A DNA stretch of 64,000 bases. It comes from an uncultured Ruminococcus sp. (lineage in GTDB: Bacteria; Bacillota; Clostridia; Oscillospirales; Ruminococcaceae). Each line of letters starts with the position of its first letter. Within the stretch, counting starts at the first letter, position 1. The notes under the pieces were generated by a model. It was not told the origin of the DNA. It searched no databases and worked only from the letters and a program-made list of their open reading frames with translations. Position numbers and translations under genes: made by a program. Location of the stretch: assembly GCA_947627175.1 (NCBI GenBank), contig CANQVA010000003.1:1-64000 (forward strand), written 5' to 3'. Positions 24,492 to 31,816 of the stretch are shown piece after piece.

Positions 24492-26576
24492 TCACTTCAT
24501 TTCAATTATTTTATATGTTCCGTCTTTATATATTTCTGTTTTAAAATTATTCATACCTGCATACTGATATGAAACCGCTTCCTTTTCGTCAAGATAAATA
24601 TTTTTTCCGTCACATAATATTTCACTGTCTTTCGGAATATTACCGTAAAAAACAGTAAGCCCTCTGTTTTCGGAAATTCCGCTTTTTGCTGAAAGTATAC
24701 GCATTTCAAAATTGCCGAAAGTAATTGTCAATACTCCGCTGTAATATCTGATTTTATATTTACTGTTTTCCGCCTCAAATATGTTAATATTTGAAAGTAC
24801 AAATTTTCCCTTTTTATGCGGAACTCTGTTTCCGATAATATACCATTCCCTTATATCCGTAAATCCGAGTTCGGAAGAATATGACGAATAAAGAGAATTT
24901 ACATTGTCCGAAAGCAAAATCACATCAACGCTTGCAATGCCGTTCTGAGAGAGATATTTTCCGACATACTGCGGACTTTTATAATGACCGCTGAGGTCAA
25001 TTATGTAATTTCTTTTCCCGTATGATATAACGACAGAAGCGTTATTTTCTTTTCCGAGTACTGCAACAGTGAAAATATTACGGTTTATATTACTGTACAG
25101 AAACGAACATAAAATATTTATTCCAATTGACAAGGCTATTGAAACAGCTGTATATTTTCTGTTTTCAGTAATAACTTTTACAATGATAACTGCAACCGCA
25201 CATATAAGTGCAGTTTTTACTGTAACACTGTTTCCGCATGAAATGTATGCAAATTTAAGACGTGAAACTTTTTCGGCAATAAAAAGAATTATCTTTATTA
25301 TTCCTCCTGCTGAATGAAGTACCGGAATAAGACCGCCTGTAATTGTGTATATCATTCCGAGAATCATACAGAATGAACACATAGGAACAATAAATATATT
25401 AGCCACCGGAGATATTATTGATACCTCATCAAAATAAATCATACTCAAAGGCATAACAGCAATTGATGTACATAACATTGTAAGAAACAGACGGATTATT
25501 CTGTCAGTAATTTTAAAGTTCGGAAACTTTTTCACCATGTAAGGAGCGAATACACCTATTCCGAAAGTTCCCGCAACGGAAAGCAAAAATCCCGGACTGT
25601 ATACGGCATAAGGATTTTCAAGACATATCAACAGAATTGCTATGGCAAGCGAATTAAAAGTATCATTACGACAAGAAAATAATTTTGCAGAAAATGCAAT
25701 GTCAATCATTATCATTGCCCTTATTGCAGAAACGGGAGAGCCTGCCATAATAACCATAAACGCCATGAAAATATTCACAAATGCAAATGATAAAAATCTG
25801 TTTGTTTTGAAAAAGTTCAGAATTAACATTATGAACATTGCCATAACTGATATATGCAGTCCCGATACAGCCATCACGTGCCCTATGCCTGTACGGTAGA
25901 GAGAAGTTTTAACACTGCTGTCGAGTAATCTTTTTTCACCGAAAACCATTCCTGCCAGAAAACCTCCGCAGTCGTCACCGAGATTTATACGAAAATCAGA
26001 AATAATTCTTTCTCTGTAATCAATAAGAAAATTTCTGATTCTGTGTGCATTGGTATTTTCAGTTGTAACATTTACGGCTTTTTCTGCTGTAAGAAAAATT
26101 CTGTCCGATTTATAATATATTTCGCTGTCAAAAATATAATCGCCCGATATTTTTCTGAAAGTACATTTTTCAATATTTACTTTGTCGCCGTATTTAACGT
26201 TAAGTTCATCGCTGTAGAATAAAATTTTTGCAGTACAGATATTATTTATTTTTCCTTTGAGAATATAACAAGCCTTATCATTGGCGTAACTGTCATAATC
26301 TTCAACAGTACCCGAAAAACTGCCCTCTGTATTATCGTATGAAATAATATCATTGTACACAAAATGTGTATATATTTCACATAACATAAAAGCAAGTGCA
26401 AACGATACTGAAAATACTGCAAAGTCATTTACTGAAAGTCCTTTCTGCTTTCCAATCATCATAAACGACAGAAAAATTCCGATTAGAATCAACAGATGTT
26501 TTAAATCTGTAAAAAAGGAAGCGAAAAACAATCCCGATATATACCCTGCCGTAATACCAATCATTTTTCGCTTCAT
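24492..26576 (-). CDS. comEC: ComEC/Rec2 family protein with degenerate beta-lactamase-like domain
   Basis: About 694 residues. The N-terminal OB-like DUF4131 region is followed by the polytopic competence domain with GMVFGEKRLLDSSVKTSLYRTG and HVMAVSGLHIS, which forms the DNA uptake channel. The C-terminal 180 residues are where the metallo-beta-lactamase-like nuclease normally sits, but the HxHxDH motif is absent (the equivalent stretch reads VILLSDNVNSLYSS), so nuclease activity is unlikely. The start ATG at 26576 follows AGGAG; the frame extends 14 codons upstream. A ComEA-like HhH protein is encoded at 56.5 kb. Confidence 0.85.
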   Translation of the reverse strand: MKRKMIGITAGYISGLFFASFFTDLKHLLILIGIFLSFMMIGKQKGLSVNDFAVFSVSFALAFMLCEIYTHFVYNDIISYDNTEGSFSGTVEDYDSYANDKACYILKGKINNICTAKILFYSDELNVKYGDKVNIEKCTFRKISGDYIFDSEIYYKSDRIFLTAEKAVNVTTENTNAHRIRNFLIDYRERIISDFRINLGDDCGGFLAGMVFGEKRLLDSSVKTSLYRTGIGHVMAVSGLHISVMAMFIMLILNFFKTNRFLSFAFVNIFMAFMVIMAGSPVSAIRAMIMIDIAFSAKLFSCRNDTFNSLAIAILLICLENPYAVYSPGFLLSVAGTFGIGVFAPYMVKKFPNFKITDRIIRLFLTMLCTSIAVMPLSMIYFDEVSIISPVANIFIVPMCSFCMILGMIYTITGGLIPVLHSAGGIIKIILFIAEKVSRLKFAYISCGNSVTVKTALICAVAVIIVKVITENRKYTAVSIALSIGINILCSFLYSNINRNIFTVAVLGKENNASVVISYGKRNYIIDLSGHYKSPQYVGKYLSQNGIASVDVILLSDNVNSLYSSYSSELGFTDIREWYIIGNRVPHKKGKFVLSNINIFEAENSKYKIRYYSGVLTITFGNFEMRILSAKSGISENRGLTVFYGNIPKDSEILCDGKNIYLDEKEAVSYQYAGMNNFKTEIYKDGTYKIIEMK

Positions 26577-26586
26577 GTTGATTCTC

Positions 26587-27126
26587 CTATTTATTGAAGA
26601 AAAGCGGTAATTTTTCAAGAAAAATTATGTCATCTCTTTCCCCTGCGTCACCCTCTGCAAGAACAGCGGAAAATTCAGAAACATTTCCGCCTGCTTCCTC
26701 TGTAAGTTTTCTGAGTGCATTAAATGATTCCCCTGTACTCACTACATCGTCAACAACAAGAACTTTCTTTCCTTTAAGCATTGACGCTTTTTCCTGCGAT
26801 AAATAAAGTGTCTGTTCATTTGCTGTAGTAATTGATTTTACAGATACCGAAAGCGGTTCAGTCATATAGAGCTTGACGGACTTTCTTGCCACAACATACG
26901 GCTTACCGCATTGTCTTGACATCTCATATGCAAGCGGTATACCTTTTGATTCAGCCGTAAGAATAACGTCAAATTCTCCGCATTTTCCGAGGAGTTCCTT
27001 TGCACAAGCAACAGTAAGTTCAACGTCCGAAAACATCACAAAAGCACCTATGCTTATTTTTTCATTAAGCGGACAAAGCGGAAGTTCTCTTTCAATACCT
27101 GCAATTGTCATCTTATAGGTATTCAA
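26587..27126 (-). CDS. phosphoribosyltransferase (adenine/xanthine PRTase-like)
   Basis: About 179 residues of type I PRTase fold. The PRPP-binding loop is VLVVDDVVSTGESFNAL and an AESKGIPLA loop resembles the apt/xpt group. It probably salvages a purine base, but the base cannot be told. The best start is the TTG at 27126, 8 nt after AAGGGGG; the first ATG is at 27111 and lacks its own SD. The 5' end is close to the HIT stop codon, so coupling is likely. Confidence 0.75.
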   Translation of the reverse strand: MNTYKMTIAGIERELPLCPLNEKISIGAFVMFSDVELTVACAKELLGKCGEFDVILTAESKGIPLAYEMSRQCGKPYVVARKSVKLYMTEPLSVSVKSITTANEQTLYLSQEKASMLKGKKVLVVDDVVSTGESFNALRKLTEEAGGNVSEFSAVLAEGDAGERDDIIFLEKLPLFFNK

Positions 27127-27139
27127 TAAAATAACCCCC

Positions 27140-27493
27140 TTATTCTGTTTTTCCGAGGGATTCAGCACCCCAGCCCATTTTTACACCACCTAAAACGTGA
27201 AAATGCAAATGCTTTACAGTCTGACCGGCATCATCACCGCAATTGCTTATAATTCTATAGCTTTCAATTCCTTCAGCCTTTGCAATTTTCGGTACAGCCT
27301 CAAAGATTTTAGCCACATATTCCGAATTATCGGAATCAACCTCATTAGCACAGCAAATATGTTTTTTAGGGATAACAAGGTCATGGACGGGTGCTATAGG
27401 TGCAATGTCCTTGAAAGCAAATACAAATTCGTCCTCATATACTTTTGTACTTGGAATTTCTCCGTTTATTATCTTACAGAATAAACAATCCAT
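27140..27493 (-). CDS. HIT (histidine triad) family nucleotide hydrolase
   Basis: A 117-residue HINT-type protein. The triad motif HLHFHVLGG ends the fold, and the start MDCLFCKIINGEIPSTKVYED is typical. HINT enzymes hydrolyse adenosine phosphoramidates, including aminoacyl-AMP by-products of aminoacyl-tRNA synthetases, which suits the position directly after alaS. SD AGGAG precedes the ATG. Confidence 0.95.
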   Translation of the reverse strand: MDCLFCKIINGEIPSTKVYEDEFVFAFKDIAPIAPVHDLVIPKKHICCANEVDSDNSEYVAKIFEAVPKIAKAEGIESYRIISNCGDDAGQTVKHLHFHVLGGVKMGWGAESLGKTE

Positions 27494-27555
27494 ATTTTTT
27501 TCTCCTTTTCATATTGTTTCCGACACGTCCGAAACAAACGTACCGGAACAGTTAA

Positions 27556-30189
27556 TTATTTTATAAATCCGACTGCAATTGAAACAAACTCATTTACAGC
27601 AGAATCTGTCTTTGAAATATCGCCTATTCCTGCCATAGCACTGTCAGGTTTTCCGCCACCTTTACCGCCTGTAAGTGTGGCAACTGCACGCACAATTTTT
27701 CCTGCATCAGCACCCTTTGCAACAGCCCCCTTTGTGCATACACAATAAAGTGTACCTTTACCGCCTGCAATTCCTGCAAATAAAGCAATAATATCTTCGT
27801 TTCTGTCCTTAACGCTGTCACCGAGTTTTCTCAGAGCATCGGGAGCAGAACCTTCCATTTTTGCAGAAACAAGTTTAACACCGTTTACTTCCTCAGCATT
27901 TTCAAAAACTGCGGAAATTTTAGCGTTTGCAATTTGCTGATTAAGAGATTCAAGCTTTTTGTCTTTCTCCTTTGATTCAGCAAATACAGATGCACATTTT
28001 TCGGGCAATTCAGTAATATTTGCGAGTTTGAGAGCTTTTGCGGATTTTATTATAGTATTTTTATAGCTGTTAAGAAGTTCAATAACGCCCATACCCGTAA
28101 CAGCCTCTATACGTCTTACACCTGATGCTACAGAACTTTCGGAAATGATTCTGAAAAGTCCTATTTCGGAAGTATTTCCGATATGAGTACCGCCACAAAA
28201 TTCAATTGAATTTCCTGCTGTAACTACTCTTACAGTATCGCCGTACTTTTCGCCGAAAAGTGCCATAGCACCGAGCTTTCTTGCCTCTTCAATCGGCATT
28301 TCCTCCATAGTAACAGGAATTGCTTTCATAATTTCATTATTTACATAATTTTCAACTTGTGCTATTTCGTCCGCTGTCATTGCACTGAAATGATTGAAGT
28401 CAAAACGGCAGGCTTTGTCATTTACAAGCTGACCGGCTTGGTGAACGTGGTCGCCGAGAATTTTTCTGAGTGCATACTGTAGAAGATGTGCCGATGTATG
28501 ATTACGCATAACAGAACGACGGCGGTCAACATCAATCTTTGCCTTTACTTTATCGCCCTTTGAAATACTACCGGAAGTAACTTCTGCAATGTGCATGAAA
28601 TGACCTTCTGATTTTACCGTATCAAAAACTGTGACAATATCCGCATCAGTTGAAATTGTACCCGTATCGCCTACTTGTCCACCGCTTTCAGCATAAAAAG
28701 GTGTTTTGTCAAGAACTATAGCAATGTTGTCACCCTCAACGGCTGTTTCAATTTCCTGACCGTCTTTGTAAACTGCAAGTATTTCTGATTCTGATTCAGT
28801 ATCCGTATAGCCTGTGAATAATGTTGCAGGAGCGTCAACTTTTATACTGTTGTCTGCCCATGAAGAACCGGCTTTTGCAAGGTGGTCAGCCTTAGCTTTT
28901 GCACGCTGTTCCTTTGCAAGTTCTGTAAAACGTTCTGTATCTACTGTAATACCCTTTTCTTCACATATTTCAATTGTAAGGTCTATCGGGAAACCGTAAG
29001 TATCCGAAAGTCTGAAAGCGTCATCACCTGAAAGAACGGTTTTATTTTCTTCTGCAAGTTTTTCTGTAAACTGTGCAAGAAGTTCCGAGCCTTTATCAAT
29101 AGTCTTTGCGAAAGCCTCTTCTTCAACGCCGATAATCTTCTTTATATATTCCCTCTTTTCAGCAAGTTCAGGATATGCACCGGCATTTTCATTTATAACT
29201 GTGTCGGCAACTTCACAAAGAAAAGGCTTTTTAATTCCTAAAAGTCTTCCATGACGTGCTGCACGCCTTAACAATCTTCTTAAAACATAGCCCCTACCCT
29301 CATTTGACGGCATAATTCCGTCACCGACCATGAAAGTTGTACTTCTTATATGGTCAGTAATTACACGGAGTGAAACATCAGTTTTTTCGTTTGTCTTATA
29401 TTTTACCCCTGCAAATTCTGAAACGTGTTTCATGATATTCTGAACAGTGTCAACTTCAAAGATATTGTCAACGCCCTGCATCACACAGGCAAGTCTTTCA
29501 AGACCCATACCCGTATCAATATTTTTACTTTTCATTTCAGTATAATTGCCGTTGCCGTCGCTGTCAAACTGACTGAATACAAGATTCCATATTTCAATAA
29601 TATTATCTTTGTCGCCCTCTGCCTCAAATTCCGCACGGTCAAGTTTTCTGTCACTACCTGCACGGTCAAAATGAATTTCAGAACAGGGGCCACACGGACC
29701 CGAGCCATGTTCCCAGAAATTGTCTTTTTTGCCAAGACGAATAATTCTGTCATGAGGAATACCTATTTTATTTTCCCAAATCTGTTCGGCTTCATCGTCA
29801 CTTTCAAAAATAGTAATCCAAAGTTTTCCGGCAGGAATTTCAAGAACTTCTGTAAGAAATTCCCATGCCCATTGAACAGCCTCATTCTTGAAATAGTCAC
29901 CGAATGAAAAATTGCCCAACATTTCAAAATAAGTGCCATGACGTGCGGTTTTTCCCACGCTTTCAATGTCGGGAGTTCTTATACACTTCTGACAAGTTGT
30001 AACTCTCTTATTAGGCGGTACAGCCTGTCCGAGAAAATATTTTTTAAGGGGTGCCATACCTGAATTTATAAGCAACAGGCTTTTGTCCCCTTGCGGAACA
30101 AGTGAAGCACTTGCCATTCTTGTATGGTTCTTTCCCTCAAAAAACGAAAGATATTTTTCACGAATGTCATTAAGTCCTATCCATTGCAT
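27556..30189 (-). CDS. alaS: alanyl-tRNA synthetase AlaS
   Basis: About 877 residues, the usual length. Catalytic class II domain (motif 2 region ARHGTYFEMLGNFSFGDYF), tRNA-binding part, editing domain with the zinc motif HTSAHLL...CGGTHIGNTSE, an ESGGQVGDTG loop, and the C-Ala domain ending in GGKGGGKPDSAMAG. It charges tRNA-Ala and clears Ser/Gly mischarging. The start is MQWIGLNDIREKYLSFF at 30189 with SD AAGGAG; the frame extends through the leader without stop, which is not translated in my view. It is expressed from a consensus promoter through a structured leader with a terminator. Confidence 0.97.
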   Translation of the reverse strand: MQWIGLNDIREKYLSFFEGKNHTRMASASLVPQGDKSLLLINSGMAPLKKYFLGQAVPPNKRVTTCQKCIRTPDIESVGKTARHGTYFEMLGNFSFGDYFKNEAVQWAWEFLTEVLEIPAGKLWITIFESDDEAEQIWENKIGIPHDRIIRLGKKDNFWEHGSGPCGPCSEIHFDRAGSDRKLDRAEFEAEGDKDNIIEIWNLVFSQFDSDGNGNYTEMKSKNIDTGMGLERLACVMQGVDNIFEVDTVQNIMKHVSEFAGVKYKTNEKTDVSLRVITDHIRSTTFMVGDGIMPSNEGRGYVLRRLLRRAARHGRLLGIKKPFLCEVADTVINENAGAYPELAEKREYIKKIIGVEEEAFAKTIDKGSELLAQFTEKLAEENKTVLSGDDAFRLSDTYGFPIDLTIEICEEKGITVDTERFTELAKEQRAKAKADHLAKAGSSWADNSIKVDAPATLFTGYTDTESESEILAVYKDGQEIETAVEGDNIAIVLDKTPFYAESGGQVGDTGTISTDADIVTVFDTVKSEGHFMHIAEVTSGSISKGDKVKAKIDVDRRRSVMRNHTSAHLLQYALRKILGDHVHQAGQLVNDKACRFDFNHFSAMTADEIAQVENYVNNEIMKAIPVTMEEMPIEEARKLGAMALFGEKYGDTVRVVTAGNSIEFCGGTHIGNTSEIGLFRIISESSVASGVRRIEAVTGMGVIELLNSYKNTIIKSAKALKLANITELPEKCASVFAESKEKDKKLESLNQQIANAKISAVFENAEEVNGVKLVSAKMEGSAPDALRKLGDSVKDRNEDIIALFAGIAGGKGTLYCVCTKGAVAKGADAGKIVRAVATLTGGKGGGKPDSAMAGIGDISKTDSAVNEFVSIAVGFIK

Positions 30190-30228
30190 ATAATTTATCT
30201 CCTTTTTATTAAAGAATGCATGACGCAC

Positions 30229-30261
30229 AAAAAAAGCCCCGTCATCAGTGGGACAAAGGCT
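30229..30261 (-). terminator. leader (attenuator) terminator upstream of alaS
   Basis: On the minus strand AGCCTT(T)GTC pairs with GACGGGGCT around an 8-nt loop and is followed by seven T, before the alaS SD. Part of its 5' arm is shared with a competing stem (see the leader entry), so this is a conditional terminator candidate. Confidence 0.75.
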
Positions 30262-30323
30262 CTCAGGGTAAACCCTGTTTATCTGAAACGTATGACAAAC
30301 AGTCAGTCCCGTCAATGCGATAC
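30229..30323 (-). promoter_or_regulatory. structured alaS leader, candidate riboswitch or attenuator
   Basis: Read on the minus strand from the predicted start near 30323. Closing stem P1 is GGGAC (30310-30306) with GTCCC (30254-30250). Inside it, P2 is CTGTTTGTC/GATAAACAG (30302-30294 with 30283-30275, 9 bp) and a short hairpin with arms GGG/CCC lies at about 30264-30273, followed by TGAGAGCC. The 3' strand of P1 overlaps the 5' arm of the leader terminator, so the two folds exclude each other. No T-box sequence or specifier stem is visible and the leader is too short for one. The P1-P2-P3 order recalls the ZTP (pfl) riboswitch, but that match is weak. Confidence 0.5.
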
Positions 30324-30329
30324 AAGTAT

Positions 30330-30358
30330 ATTATAGTATTATTTTCAGTAAATGTCAA
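30330..30358 (-). promoter_or_regulatory. consensus promoter of the alaS operon
   Basis: On the minus strand TTGACA (30358-30353), 17-bp spacer, TATAAT (30335-30330). Transcription should begin near 30323, giving a leader of about 130 nt. Confidence 0.85.
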
Positions 30359-30397
30359 TGGTTTTAAAATATTTTCCGATAATTTTGAAAAAAGTGC

Positions 30398-30436
30398 TTG
30401 ACAAAATGAAACTCTTGTGATATCATATTGATATCA
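30398..30436 (+). promoter_or_regulatory. promoter and palindromic operator of the SPFH-Arc operon
   Basis: TTGACA (30398-30403), 17-bp spacer, TATCAT (30421-30426). Two identical self-complementary octamers TGATATCA (30418-30425 and 30429-30436), three bases apart, cover the -10 box and start site. This is the layout of a repressor site; the small Arc-type protein encoded in the operon is the obvious candidate. Confidence 0.7.
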
Positions 30437-30473
30437 GAGGAATAAACTCCATTTTAAAGAAAGGAAAATAATA

Positions 30474-31448
30474 ATGAAAGAAAAAATTTTATCCACTAAA
30501 AATAACGGTATGCCGATAATGCTTTTATTTGGTGTACTGTACATAATCGGCATAGCTTTAACTATTATAGGTGCTTCAAACGATAATGATATTTTAGCCG
30601 GAATAGGAACAATATACATTGCTATAGGCTGGTTTCCATTCAAGGGACTTATAGTTCTTAAACCGCAGGAAGCTGTTGTGCTTACTCTTTTCGGCAAATA
30701 TTACGGTACTTTAAAGAATGACGGCTTTTTCTGGGTCAATCCTTTTTGTACTGCCGTAAATCCTGCCGCTAAAACTAAACTCCGTCAGAGTGACGATGTG
30801 GGAAAAAGTGTTACTTCCGCTGAAACGGGAGTAAGCAAAAAAATTTCCCTTAAAATCATGACACTTAACAATAACCGTCAAAAAATAAATGACTGTCTTG
30901 GTAATCCTGTTGAAATAGGAATTGCCGTTACATGGAAAGTAAAAGATACTGCTAAAGCTGTTTTTAATGTTGACAACTACAAAGAATATCTTTCTCTTCA
31001 ATGTGATACTGCTTTAAGAAATATTGTCCGCCTTTATCCTTATGATATCGCACCGGACGTTGACACAACAGGCGACGGTATAGCCGATGAGGGAAGTCTG
31101 AGAGGTTCAAGCGAAATTGTCGCTGAAAGAATCCGTGAAGAAATTCAGCAGAAAGTCGAAAGTTCGGGTCTTGAAATCGTAGAGGCACGCATAACTTATC
31201 TTGCATATGCTCCTGAAATTGCCGCCGTTATGTTGCAAAGACAACAAGCCTCCGCAATTATTGATGCAAGAAAAATGATTGTTGACGGTGCAGTAGGTAT
31301 GGTAGAAATGGCTCTTGAACGCCTTAGCAAAAACAACGTTGTTGACCTTGACGAAGAACGGAAAGCCGCTATGGTTTCAAATCTGCTTGTCGTTCTCTGT
31401 GGAAATCACGACGCACAGCCTATTGTAAATTCGGGAAGTCTTTATTGA
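30474..31448 (+). CDS. SPFH (band 7) domain membrane protein
   Basis: A 324-residue protein with two N-terminal hydrophobic segments (about residues 14-33 and 40-57), then an SPFH domain (LKPQEAVVLTLFGKYYGTLKNDGFFWVNPF...) and a coiled, Ala/Glu-rich C-terminal region (AERIREEIQQKVESSGLEIVEARITYLAYAPEIAAVMLQRQQA), as in stomatin/HflK-like proteins. Such proteins form membrane scaffolds and cages; the client is unknown. SD AAAGGA. It is the first gene of a three-gene operon, ending one base before the Arc-type gene. Confidence 0.88.
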   Translation: MKEKILSTKNNGMPIMLLFGVLYIIGIALTIIGASNDNDILAGIGTIYIAIGWFPFKGLIVLKPQEAVVLTLFGKYYGTLKNDGFFWVNPFCTAVNPAAKTKLRQSDDVGKSVTSAETGVSKKISLKIMTLNNNRQKINDCLGNPVEIGIAVTWKVKDTAKAVFNVDNYKEYLSLQCDTALRNIVRLYPYDIAPDVDTTGDGIADEGSLRGSSEIVAERIREEIQQKVESSGLEIVEARITYLAYAPEIAAVMLQRQQASAIIDARKMIVDGAVGMVEMALERLSKNNVVDLDEERKAAMVSNLLVVLCGNHDAQPIVNSGSLY

Positions 31449-31449
31449 T

Positions 31450-31659
31450 ATGGCACAGAAAAAACAAATTCCGCTCAGGTTATCCGAAAAGCTGTACAAG
31501 GATATATCAGCATGGGCGGAAGATGATTTTCGTTCAGTGAACGGACAAATAGAATACCTGCTCACCGAATGCGTAAAACAGCGAAAGAAAAACGGCAAAT
31601 ACATTTCAGAAGAAATTGACGCTCCACCTGATTTTGATATTGAAAAATTTGAAAAATAA
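31450..31659 (+). CDS. Arc-type ribbon-helix-helix protein
   Basis: A 69-residue protein. KKQIPLRLSEKLYKDISAWAEDDFRSVNGQIEYLLTECVKQ matches the ribbon-helix-helix fold of Arc-like DNA-binding proteins: a beta strand with alternating residues followed by two helices. The C-terminal tail is acidic. It starts one base after the SPFH stop codon. It may bind the double TGATATCA site in the operon promoter; this is inference. Confidence 0.8.
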   Translation: MAQKKQIPLRLSEKLYKDISAWAEDDFRSVNGQIEYLLTECVKQRKKNGKYISEEIDAPPDFDIEKFEK

Positions 31660-31680
31660 TAATTAAAGGAAGTGAATACT

Positions 31681-31782
31681 ATGAAGAAAAAGAAATCAAA
31701 AAAACACGGTTTTTTCAGCTTTATGTCTGATATATTTGATTTCGACTTTCTGTCAGATATATTTGATTCATTTTTTGACTAA
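31681..31782 (+). CDS. 33-residue peptide with basic head and repeated SDIFD tail
   Basis: The frame from ATG at 31681 to TAA at 31782 encodes 33 residues. The first nine are almost all Lys/Ser/His (MKKKKSKKH), then a Phe/Asp-rich stretch with SDIFD twice. The ATG follows SD AAGGAAG by 8 nt, 21 nt after the Arc-type stop codon, and a strong terminator follows the stop codon. Position, SD and terminator support a real third gene of the SPFH operon. A membrane-associated or SPFH-binding micropeptide is a guess. Confidence 0.65.
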   Translation: MKKKKSKKHGFFSFMSDIFDFDFLSDIFDSFFD

Positions 31783-31788
31783 TTATTC

Positions 31789-31816
31789 GCCCCTGAAATG
31801 TCAGGGGCAATTTTTT
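31789..31816 (+). terminator. intrinsic terminator of the SPFH operon
   Basis: Stem GCCCCTGA/TCAGGGGC with a 4-nt loop and six T, 6 nt after the micropeptide stop codon. Confidence 0.9.

Noticed and set aside
29425..29907. 160-codon open frame antisense to alaS
   Set aside because: A shadow of a conserved coding region; no SD or known motif.
30190..30358. T-box riboswitch for alaS
   Set aside because: The leader is about 130 nt, has no AGGGUGG-type T-box sequence and no stem I with a specifier loop.
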